From contig NC_080672.1 in assembly GCF_030247195.1 (NCBI RefSeq), forward strand, positions 372,442,166 through 372,506,165: a DNA stretch of 64,000 nucleotides. Reading direction: 5' to 3'. Shown piece after piece: positions 33,994 through 43,912 of the stretch. A model generated the notes under the pieces. The model was not told where the DNA came from. It was given only the letters and a program-made list of their open reading frames with translations, and searched no databases. Position numbers and translations under genes: made by a program. Within the stretch, counting starts at the first letter, position 1. Each line of letters opens with the position of its first letter. The stretch is from Topomyia yanbarensis (Eukaryota; Arthropoda; Insecta; Diptera; Culicidae).

Positions 33994-36267
33994 GGGTGTA
34001 CCCCATTAGGTATAAATAAGTTAGGCATACGGACGTTTGGCATACGTACGTTAGGCATAATGGACGTTAGGCATAAATACGTTAGGCATAATGGACGTTT
34101 GGCATAATATACGATAGCCATAATGGACGTTAGGCATATTGGACGATTGGCATAATGGACGTTAGGCATAAATTATCACTTAAAGAAAATAAATTTTTAA
34201 CTGTGATGGCCTAGAATGGTAAGAGCGTAAATGTTTGAACTTTTTAGATGTGGTTGCATTACTCTGGAAGCTGATCAAACTCGAGCAACATTTTATTCTA
34301 CTGTATATACTTGAATAAATCAGGACTCAAATAAAATAAGCAGACCGAATGCATGGTATGCGGAAACTCAGCTTGCGTTAATTTCTCTATGTACAACCTA
34401 TAAATTTCAAATGACTAAAATAGCAGTTTTTTTAGACTGATATGTATACTGAAGAAGCCTACAAGTAATAGTTGAAATAATAGTATCTGATTGATGGTGA
34501 AAAGCAATTGTTTTTCATTATTATTAATATAGTGGAATAAAACGGAAGACTTAAGTAGATTAACTGTGACATTCCGCCAAGTCGCTCAAAAAGTTTTGAA
34601 TTTTGTAAAAATGATTGTAATTCAACTTGTTTTTTTCTATCTTTGATAGTACTCCTAACGAACTGTCTTTCGCTTTTTCGCCCTCTAAAAGTCACGAACT
34701 TACCTCATTTTATCGCCACAACTTTGTATATAACCTTTGTATATAACTTTGTATATAGGTATGAATAACACACATCAACTTAGATTAACTCTTACAAACA
34801 TATATGGTGCAATTGTCCAAAAAGAAAATATGTGCTCTTCAAGAACAGCTCATGAAAGAAAGAATGATGCATTTTATTATTTGTTCAACTAATATAAGAA
34901 CATTACTGCTTATATTGTTAAGTTCAATGATTGTATTGAGGCCATCAAAATAGAACTATGGAAACTGTCTGATACGAGGGAGACTTTATTTGTGTACTGT
35001 GACGAGGTACCGAAACGAAAAAGGCATTGTCTCAAACGTAAAATCTGTAGCCTAAGGCTGATGCTGTATATAATAATGCAAGTTTCCATAGACTCCAAAA
35101 CTTAATGTTTGTTCATTATTTGGCTTTTTTAAATATTTGGATGCAACTGTATTGGTTATACATATAATCGGCTTGAAATGTACTTGTACCAAACTGTTGA
35201 CTTAAATCAATGGATACTTTCTGCATCTCGTCTACGGAAAAAATAGAATAAACCCTACACTTGCAAGGGATACATATACGGCATGGTATTTTTCATTTCT
35301 CGTCTCGAGTCTCTCGTTAAACCCTAAAAGACAAGTGTACGATTGATATCTCCATAATAACGAAAGCCTTGGTATTACTTTTACATTTTTGTGAATTATG
35401 TCTATCGTCCATTATGCCTAATGTACTTATGCCTAACGTATGTCGTCGCTGTTGTGCTATCTTATGACAAGCGCCATTTAGCTCATTTCGAGAAAAACGA
35501 TTTTTAAAGTTTGAGATTGAATATCTTGAATATTATAAATGGTATAAACAATTCAATGAAGACAATTGATGCTTCTATCTATTCTTTATAAATCTCTCAA
35601 ATATTATGAGGATCGGTTGACTATGTTGCGAGTTTTGACTATAAATGTAAACAAAAGTCGCACTCACACGTGTCATAGGTGTGTATAGATGACAAAATTT
35701 GTATGGCGTGTCATAACCGTGCATGGAAAATTTTCCATAGAAAAAAATCATCAATTATTAACTTTTATTCATATGTTTGGTTTAGTTTGGCCTATAAAAA
35801 ATCGGTGAGATGTATTTTAAAGGAAATGAGTCAGAGAATCTAGAAAAAATAGTTATTTTTGTTTACAGTGTTGCCAAATATGCTATATTTCCAGTTTAAA
35901 ACTAAAACTACATTTTTCTCACAATTCGTGTAATTTTGTTTTGAAAATTATTATGCCATTGTGTTCTTTAGAGAGTTTTACACATAAAAACATCTTATAT
36001 ATCAAGATACCTTGAGGTTATCCTTAGATACAGTCATTTGAAGCAAAAAATTCAAAATTTCTCATCATGTTTTTTGCTATATCTCAGTAACCAAGCAGAA
36101 TATCAAAATTCTGAAAACGCCACTTTGTAGAGATTTTTTAGACACGTGATGTGGCATATCTAACTCAGTTTACCCCAAAATGGCGTTTGTCATAAGATAG
36201 CATAACAGCGACGATGTATGCCTAACGTACTTCTGCCTAACGTATTTATGCCAAACGTCGCGCACCC
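33994..36267. mobile_element. 9-bp-TSD element with gttaggcata subterminal arrays
   Basis: It is flanked by the perfect 9-bp repeat ATAGGAACA (33985-33993, 36268-36276). The ends gggtgtac and gcgcaccc are inverted. Just inside each end are arrays of ggacgttaggcataa units (34010-34175) and the complement tatgcctaacgta (35405-35440, 36217-36255). A 9-bp TSD fits Merlin- or Mutator-type elements; no transposase is present. A 770-bp MITE has inserted in the right-hand array. Confidence 0.75.
35444..36213. mobile_element. 770-bp MITE with 4-bp TSD, copy 1
   Basis: The termini cgtcgctgttgtgctatc and gatagcataacagcgacg extend as a terminal repeat of about 35 bp through ttatgacaagcgccattt. The flanks are ATGT (35440-35443, 36214-36217). 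Copy 2 at 57100-57869 has the same length and copy 3 is truncated at 47289. No ORF. This matches the 4-bp-TSD MITE class known in mosquitoes. Confidence 0.8.
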
Positions 36268-36304
36268 ATAGGAACACATGTACTAATAGTGGTGCAATCG
36301 CTAA

Positions 36305-37050
36305 TTTCGGTTCCTATTTTATTTTTTTTATTCATTTCGTTTATTTGATAGGCACAAATGCGTTAGCTTGGCGGTGCCAAATTATTTTGTTTTTACATTT
36401 TGGATATTTTAAAACTAGGAGGTTACAATGTTGAAATATTTTTTTTATAAAAGAGAAAAATTTTACACCTATCTTAAGACTAGAAATAATATTCTATATA
36501 CAAGAGAGGGGGCAAAAAAAAATTTTATTAAAAATTTTAAAACAAGGAATTCAATAGTAATAGTTTTTAGGAAATATTTACAGTTATCTTAAAACTAACA
36601 ATATAGTTTGGCACACAAAAGGGGGAACAAATATTTATGAAAAATTTCACCGGTGTTTTAGAATTAGGGATACAATTCTATTTACAAGATGGGGGACAAT
36701 AGCTTTAACAAAGAGGTAAAATTACAAATATCTTAAAACTAGGAATACGGAATACAAATTTGATTTTTTATCGGAGACTTATGCTTGGTCAAGATATTCA
36801 GAGGGGGGATTATTTCCAAAATCGGCGTAGAAGCAGTTGTATCAAGGACAGGGGAGAGAAGGCGTAGATGGTGACCGGGAGAGAAGAGCAAAACTTGCAA
36901 CTTTCGGACAAACGGGAGATCAGCGAAAACAATTAGCGCCTCAGTCTAGTAGGTCGGATAGGCGGATGGTATTCTTCGGACCCGCGGGGAATCCTTCTTT
37001 CGGTTTCCATTGTTGCAAATCCCATTGATTTCTTGCGGGACTTGCAACTA
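36305..37050 (-). mobile_element. Retroelement 3' fragment, longer copy (minus strand)
   Basis: Starts at ttttattttttttattcat (an A tail on the minus strand) and shares tcgtttatttgata, gcgttagcttg, ggtgcc and aaaactaggaggttac with 2527-2660. It extends about 600 bp further through repeated cttaaaacta(g/a)ga/aca and acaagagaggggg-like units to a GC-richer part near 36830-37030. No reverse transcriptase frame; class uncertain. Confidence 0.5.
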
Positions 37051-38119
37051 TAGGTACACTATATCAACTATAGGTGCAAGGGAGCTCAAAATTCAAAGAA
37101 AATCATTCGCAAAAATTTAGCATAATTTTAGTGCGATGAATCGTTACAAAAAATTTGTTGATGGTTGGTAGCTTAGTTAGGCGTATAACCGACTACTGCA
37201 ACTATTGGTACACCTCAACTATAGGAGCACCCACCCTACCAGTTAACGAATACGTGAATAATAATTTATAATTTTGTGAACTATTTAACGAGCGCGGACA
37301 CTAGGTCGTGACCAATATATTGAGAATAATGAATTAGTTCACAAAGATTGCATGAATTCATGAATAAAATTCCGAGTTTCGTGAAATAGTTCACGAGAAA
37401 ATATCCAGAATGTTTTTATTTTGTGAACTAATGTTCCTAAATCTTTGAATAACATCATGAGTCTTCAATTGGTTTTATGAACGGGTGTTCATAAAGTCAT
37501 GAACTAGTTCACTTACGGAAAATCGATTTAGTGATAACATAACCGTGACTACACAGATTTTTTTTTTGTAATTTTAAATTTATTTTCATGCACATATTTG
37601 GAGCATGAATATAAATGTAAAATTAAGTTCCACCACAAATACACACAACTTGTCGTGCTTTCTTCAACGAATGTTTTAATTTTAATTTTACACGTTGATT
37701 GAAAATTGCAGTTTCATTAAATGGCAAACCAACGCACTTTAATGTATTTTTAATCCAATGTTGCTGTAAAATTAATGACATATAATATCACACGAACGAA
37801 GATGTATAATCACATGCTTTATGATGTTCCCATTGAGTGCTTTAAATTCACTTTAATATTCCATCAAATTTTTGATTTAAGCTTTGTATGTTTACATTTG
37901 TATTGATTTACATGTCGTTTAAATTTCATCATTTTTTGGTGTGAAGGTTCACAAAACATAAACAAATATTTTCATTAATAAAAGCATTACGCGAGCGTTA
38001 CTGAAGGGAAATTGACATAATTTTAAAACACATTATGTTTGTTCATGGTCCTGTTTTCGTAACGTAAAAACGTGATTGTTCCAGAATTCACGATTTTGAG
38101 AACCTTTTTTTTCCGTGTG

Positions 38120-38983
38120 GTATTTTGTAATTATGAGTTAGTTTGTTTTATCCACGACTTGAAGATTCAATCGTTGGAAAATACCCATGCCAAGCAATTT
38201 TCGAGTTTGTTGATTTATGACGATAATTAAAGAGGATGTCTTTATCCAGATAACGGCGGTTCGACCTCATTCGAGTATGAGCCAGTTTGCGAACTCATGC
38301 GTAATACTGTCGGAGCAGGGAGTTGCATATATCATTTTCTGCAAATGCCAGACGTTTTCAGATATTAAGTGTAAGTAGATTGGTGTTTTTTAAGTATTCC
38401 ATCAATTCAATGCCTTTTATATTACTACCGATTGAGAGTAGAAGCAAATTTCGGCCAGAGTATGTACTTTGTACTTTCAGTGTGTTATGATGTTGTTTAC
38501 TCCTTTTTGCTCCTTAACGAATTATTTAAGGTGGAAGTTACCCTAAAAATATAGTAAAATTCGGAATATCTTTTAACTATGTTCGGCAAAAATATGTGGT
38601 TCGATACCGCAAACAACTTTGTGGAAGATTTCAAGAAGATAGGAGAATGTCTAAAAAAGTTATCATGAAAAATCTAATTTTAGAGGGTCTTCCATATAAT
38701 ATGTTTCATAACTAGTAAACTATTATTTTTATGGTGTCTTCAGCAATTTCTTTTGTAGTAACATTTGCTACAACTTTGCCGAAGACACAAAGTCTCCATC
38801 TTAATTGGTTCGGAAAATAAATTTCATATACATGTATCACTTATAGGTTAATTAATCACTAAACGGTATACTCCTGTGGATGCATAAAATCATAAGAACA
38901 ACAACTTCTCCGAACAAACTATACTTACTAAGTCAACGGTTTAGACGCTATTAATTTTGAGCACAAAAACGACGTTTTAAAAC
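38120..38983. other. AT-rich DNA, probable repeat remnant
   Basis: 38530-38900 carries caactttgtggaaga and ctacaactttgccgaagaca, the motif shared by the foldback elements of this window, so it is probably an old element. The rest is unassigned. Confidence 0.35.
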
Positions 38984-38988
38984 ACTGT

Positions 38989-40263
38989 GCAGTGGTCGGA
39001 AATGCCAAAAACGTGAACTTAATTCACTAGAGGCCAAATCATAAAATATATTCACAGGGTGTCTTTGGAGGAATTGTTCGTTTAAATATTCCCCACAATC
39101 TGGTAAAAATTAAATAGATGCATGGCTTATTATGATTGAACTAGAAAAATTAACTTCTTATACTGACGAGGTAGAAAGTTGGTGTCTTCGACAAAGCTTT
39201 AGCAATGCTCATAATGAAGAACTTTGTTCAACAACTTGAACTTGTAGGACTTAAGGTAATCGATTTATAAAGCGTTTTCTATGGGAAGCTTCTTAAATTT
39301 AGTTTACTATTTTCAACGTCCAGACTACGCATAATAAAGATAAGAAGGTTTGATGTACTCTAGAATGCTATGAATAGGGTAAGCTCATTTCGTAATGCTT
39401 TCGACTTTTTCCATACAAAAATCAACGAAAAAAATGTATTTCTGATTTTTTCGTAAAATTTTGTAATTAAAGGTTTAACATTCTTTTGTAAGCATTCATT
39501 ATGACATGTATATTTGAGTATATATCAGTTTGGGATCTCCAATGATATTGAAAAATCCAAATTTTTGCTTCCAAGTTTTTAAAATCGGAAATTATCACGT
39601 ATAAGTACAAATCATTCTTGCAATTGAATATCAAACCAAAAGTTACTAAAATTCATAAAAATATTTAAAAAAAAATTTTGCGTTTTTTTAGAGTGCCACG
39701 AATCAAACCTTCTTGTCTTTATTGTGCCTAGTCTAAATATTGAAAAAAGTGCCTGTTCGTGCATTTTGGTTTGAACCTTTCTTTCTTTTACGTTGTTTGA
39801 AGTTGGCGTAAAAATGTTAAAATTTTCAATAACTTTGAAACGAATGAGTATTTTTACATACAGTCTTCAACAATATTATGTAGTTTTAATGCCTCCACAT
39901 GTGTTTGGAACATAGTTTGCACGAAATGTGGCAATGTAAAAAGTTATATTAATAAAACTAAATTTAAGGTGGTTGCCGTAGAAAATGCTTTTCAAATCGA
40001 TAACCTTAAGTCTTACCAGTTTAAGTTTTTCAACAAAATTCTTCTTTACGAGCATTTATAAACTCGAAGATACCAACTTTTTTCCTCTTCAGCATAAAAA
40101 GTTATTTTTTTGTTTGATCGCAGTTAGCCATGCCTAATTTTAATTTTTATCAGGTTGTGGGGAATATTCTTACGAACAATTCCTCCAGACACCCTGTGAA
40201 TATTTTCGATGGTTTGACCTCTAGTGAATTAAGTTCAAGTTTTTGGGATTTGCGACCACTGTG
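38989..40263. mobile_element. Transib-like foldback, 5-bp TSD
   Basis: The right terminus is CACAGTGGTCGCAAATCCC. The left is TGCAGTGGTCGGAAATGCC, its first two bases altered. The 5-bp flanks are CACTG (38984-38988) and CATTG (40264-40268). The arms match inverted over several hundred bp, for example gaacttaattcactagagg, attcacagggtgtc and ggaggaattgttcgt, so nearly the whole element folds back. No transposase frame. It belongs with the CACAGTG-ended elements at 698 and 5342. Confidence 0.7.
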
Positions 40264-40268
40264 CATTG

Positions 40269-41043
40269 CTTGCGAAACCATACCGTGGGAAATCTGGCCA
40301 AAGTACCTTTATTTTACATCTTTCGTATGTTTTTAACAAAAGCATTTTTGCAAAATCCCTAACGGCATGGTTTTGCTAGAAATGGGCCTTGTTTGAACTC
40401 GCCTCCGTTTCAACTCTCCTCGGTTTCTCTTACAATAACGATTGTACTGTCCGGATAATATAGTCATGATGTTGCTCGTTTAGTAGTCGAGCGACGAATG
40501 ATTAAAACGGACACGCAGCACCTCTATTTGTACTACCCGTATTTGATTGAATCACTTAGCTGCAAGTGTATGCCAACGTTGCCGAAGATCCATAGCGTCT
40601 ACCGTCGATTGTATCGTCTGGACAATACAATCAACATTGTTGCTCGTTTAACAAGTGAGCATCTACTGATACGAAACGAACACGCGGGGCATATATAAAT
40701 AACCTTAATAATGTCATGGATGCGTTTCGACTTCGTTTCATCAGAAACCGACTCTAACGTATTGCTGGAATAGATTAGCGCCGGCTTGACGCTAAATCCT
40801 AAAACGGAAACACTATTTATGTTTCCAATTAAACGACCGGTCAAACGTGATGTCCCGTTAGGCTAGAAATTTAGAAACTTGTTTTGGCTTAGCGAAAGCA
40901 CTATGCTAAATTCCTCTCTAAGTCGGAACACACCCATGATTTTATTAAATTAGGATTTGTGCTCTTCACGTATATAGAGTTGTCGCCTTTGGGATAAATT
41001 TTGATGTTTACCCAATTTTTCCTCCTTAGGGAGGAATATAGCA
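40269..41043. other. Unique DNA with a dispersed repeat at 40712-40850
   Basis: 40440-40700 contains two similar gttgctcgttta/agtgagcat-type stretches and no recognised gene. 40712-40850 is the partner of 345-470. The 81-aa minus frame at 40599-40844 follows that repeat. Confidence 0.35.
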
Positions 41044-41045
41044 TA

Positions 41046-41286
41046 CACACTTAAAAATATTTACATCTCGCGAGATGCACATAAAAGGAGCTTAAATTTA
41101 CATTCAAGAACATGTAAAAAAATGCGCTTTGTTCACAATTCTTCATCTCCATTAAACCGAGATCTACATCGAAAGAGACACAATATTTTATTTCACATGT
41201 TAAAACATGTAAAACTCCATTATTAGATAGCAAAATACGTCGCAATGTTGTTTACATCAAATGTAATTTAGATTTTTGTAAGTGTG
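41046..41286. mobile_element. 241-bp TA-TSD MITE, CACACTTAAAAAT termini
   Basis: TA at 41044-41045 and 41287-41288 flanks cacacttaaaaat and its near-complement atttttgtaagtgtg. The interior has acatgtaaaa and acatgttaaaacatgtaaaa words and no ORF of note. Confidence 0.65.
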
Positions 41287-41292
41287 TAGTTA

Positions 41293-41811
41293 ACCCTTTC
41301 ATACCCAACTTTTTTCTAGTGCATGTAGGATTTCAAAACTATTTTTCCTTGAAAAAGGTGGGTTCAAGAAACACGAAAGGCCTATTTTCATAAAGATAGG
41401 TACTTCCATGGCAGTACTAAAAGCTGGTCAATTTTTACCTTCTAATGCTCAATACAATTCTCCTAGAATAATTACAATAGTCCAATTACGTGGAAAACGT
41501 GGCCAACGACAGTCTAAATTGATAAGCTTTATCAGTTTTCAATAATATTGCACCATAACGAAGATATATGAAAAAATAATTTTTCGTCGTCAACGTAAAC
41601 TGTCCCTGGTAGCACTGCTCCATCGGAATCCAATCAGACTAATTGCAATAACTTCAGTTCTAGAGCTGATCCTTGTAGCTGTTAATACTCAAATTAAAGG
41701 CAATAATCACATTAATGACTTACTTGTTTTTGTGAGCAAATCTCGCCTCAATCAAAAGTTATAGCTGTTTAAAAACGTTGTTGTCCACAAACAACATGGG
41801 CATGAATGGGT
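41293..41811. mobile_element. 519-bp TA-TSD MITE, ACCCTTTCAT termini
   Basis: TA at 41291-41292 and 41812-41813 flanks accctttcatacccaac and, inverted, catgggcatgaatgggt. It abuts the previous MITE with only two bases between their TA duplications. No ORF. Confidence 0.6.
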
Positions 41812-41813
41812 TA

Positions 41814-42305
41814 ATAACCCAGCCGTATGTGATGGATCGCTTTGATGCTTCCTTTTGACGGCTCTGTCTGCAATATGCTTGCATATTTCGCATTTTCCTC
41901 GTCGTTTTCAATAGATATTCTGAAAATTAGTTTTTGCTTTATTTATAGTAGTCGCACATTTTGCGAAGTTGAATACAAAACATGTGCACATATTTCCGAT
42001 CAGACAATGCAAAAATATTGCGATTTTGTTCACTACAATGGAAGTTAATTGCACTTAAAAACTGGGTAAATTTCTCAGAGGAATTTTTTGAAACGGGACC
42101 GCAGCATTTAAACGTTAGAAGTATTCTACTTCAAAACTATTAGATTTAGTTGTACATTTGGTAAGAAGCACGAAATCTTTCGAGCTCTCTTGCCTGTGTA
42201 ATTTTTACATCTTGAAATTCGCGAACATAATTCCAATCCACAAAGACGAAATACGCTAGACAATAAAAAATATCATGGAATAACTCCATTGGGCGCTGTC
42301 TTGAG
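41814..42305. other. Unassigned spacer
   Basis: No repeat or gene recognised apart from a possible upstream continuation of the RT fragment near 42290. Confidence 0.3.
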
Positions 42306-42309
42306 CTAG

Positions 42310-42600
42310 CGAATGGCTAATGGTTATCACTGGAGATTTCCAGGTACCCACATTTACTTTAACATCAGGTATGGCCCAAGGAAGCTGCTTGCGACAGTTG
42401 ATGTTTCTACTTTACTTCAATAACGTGTATTTTGTATTGAAGGTTCCTCCTTCGCAGACGATTCAAAAATATTTTGTCTCGTTCGCTGAATTCGAGAGAG
42501 CGGCTTTCTTCAACAACAGCTTTGCTAGTTGTGTTGTAGTAAAAACCGCGTGTGTGTAAATCCAAATAAGTGCTCAGTGATCGTATTCTCTGCAAAGACA
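42310..42600 (+). pseudogene. Jockey-like reverse transcriptase fragment
   Basis: It reads GDFQVPTFTLTSGMAQGS (motif B region; the family usually has SGVPQGS), LRQLMFLLYFNN and VYFVLKV, then a frame slip before the FADD region. After it the other frame gives NPNKCSVIVFSAK, the conserved region after the palm. At least one frameshift and substitutions disable it. It ends abruptly at about 42600. Confidence 0.7.
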
Positions 42601-42718
42601 TTCTAGCAGGGCTCTACCTGGCGACCCTTGGGAGAGTTTCGCCAGGCACGTTTGATTGAGCGGTAGCGCGGTGAGAGAAACCACCTTTCGACTGTCCTGG
42701 GTTTTTACTCGTCTGATA

Positions 42719-43912
42719 TGGGCACTAGACTGCCCAGAAAAAAAAAATGAATTTTTGAAAACTCAATCGGCCCACCCCTGAGTCAATTCCTAGTCACACC
42801 AGGAGTTCTTGCACAAAATTTGAAGCAAATCGGACAAGTCTAGCTACCGGACCAACGTGCCTGAAGTTTGTATGAGATTTTTCGACAATTTACATGGAGA
42901 AAACACACTAACTCGCATTTTTACCGCTAGGTGGCACTGTATGCATCGTATTATCACTGTAAGTGAAAATAAGAAAGATAATTTAATTGTCTACAACATT
43001 GTCGAAGACTGCTAGTCAATCCGGCGTTGTTAAAAGAAGTTATTAAAATTTTAACGAAGTGATGCCTGAGTCAGTTTTCCATGACGCCTAGCAGTGCAAG
43101 GTTGTGTATCAGTACTCGATTCCCACGAACTATACATTTTTGTCAAATAACCGTTAGGTTTAGCTCAATAGTATGTTCAGAAGAGTTCTACCACATAATA
43201 CGAGTAACGTTTTGGTTGGAACATTTTAGTTCCAACTGTGACCGCATAGAGGGCGCCAACACTAACTTTTTATAGAAGAGAGATAGAATATCGAGATGTT
43301 CGGGAGAATTATTGCAAAATGCCTGTTCTACAACTTTGTGGAAGACACCTAATTTCTATCTCTCTCCGTTGAAAAGTTAGTATTGGCGCTCTCTATGCGG
43401 TACAATGTGGAACTACAATGTTCTAACCAAAACATGACTCCTATTATTTATTACAATTCTTCGGAACATACTATTGAGCTAAATCTAACGGTTATTTCAC
43501 AAAAATGATTAGTTCGTGCGAATCGAGTACCGATGCACAACCATGCACTGCTAGGCCCTATGGAAAACTGGCTCAGACATCACTTCGCTAAAAGTTTAAT
43601 AACTTCCTTTGACAAAGACGGATATACTAGCAGTCTTCGACAAAGTTGTAGACAATTAAATTACCTTTCTTATTTTCACTTACAGTGATAATACGATGCG
43701 AACAGTGCCACCTAGCGGCGAAAATGTGAGCTAGTGGCTTTTCTCCATGTAAATTGTCGAAAAATCTCATACAAACTTCAGGCACGTTGGTCCGGTAGCT
43801 AGACTTGTCCGATTTGCTTCAAATTTGGAACAAGTACTCCTGGTGGGACTAGAAATCGACTCAGGGGTGGGCCGATAGGGGTCATTTTTTCCTGTCACTC
43901 TAATGGGCACCC
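42719..43912. mobile_element. 1.2-kb TA-type foldback, arms about 540 bp
   Basis: The whole element is an inverted repeat: cggcccacccctgag/ctcaggggtgggccg, ggtccggtagctagac and its complement, cgctaggtggcactgt/acagtgccacctagcg, ttagctcaatagtatgtt and its complement, and cgcatagagggcgcc against ggcgctctctatgcg. The loop is about 95 bp around 43275-43370. The right end is gggcaccc|TA. Fragments of the family lie at 48103-48430 and 50970-51165. No transposase. Confidence 0.75.

Larger units (their letters stand above)
33812..37237. mobile_element. TA-TSD element, GGGTGG termini (level 2 of the nest)
   Basis: TA at 33810-33811 and 37238-37239 bounds termini gggtggatgtaccaatagt and, at the right, actattggta...ggagcacccaccc. 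Subterminal ac(t)atagg/cctatag words recur. It contains a 9-bp-TSD element (33994-36267) and a retroelement 3' fragment, so its own body is short and noncoding. Confidence 0.6.
32371..38119. mobile_element. Composite locus: tgaac/cacgatt-repeat foldback with nested insertions
   Basis: The left edge tacgaaaaaaaaac, then atcacgattttgtgaac, is roughly mirrored at the right edge by aattcacgattttgag and cctttttttt...ccgtgtgg. Both flanks consist of degenerate gttcatgatt/tgaactagttcac repeats, and the repeat field is cut by the TA-flanked element 33812-37237. Boundaries are approximate and no TSD was resolved. Confidence 0.5.

Noticed and set aside
34010..34175. Evenly spaced repeats resembling a CRISPR array or telomere repeat
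   Set aside because: The units are degenerate and 15-17 bp apart without unique spacers. They are subterminal repeats of a 9-bp-TSD element in a eukaryotic genome, and the unit is not the TTAGG insect telomere repeat.
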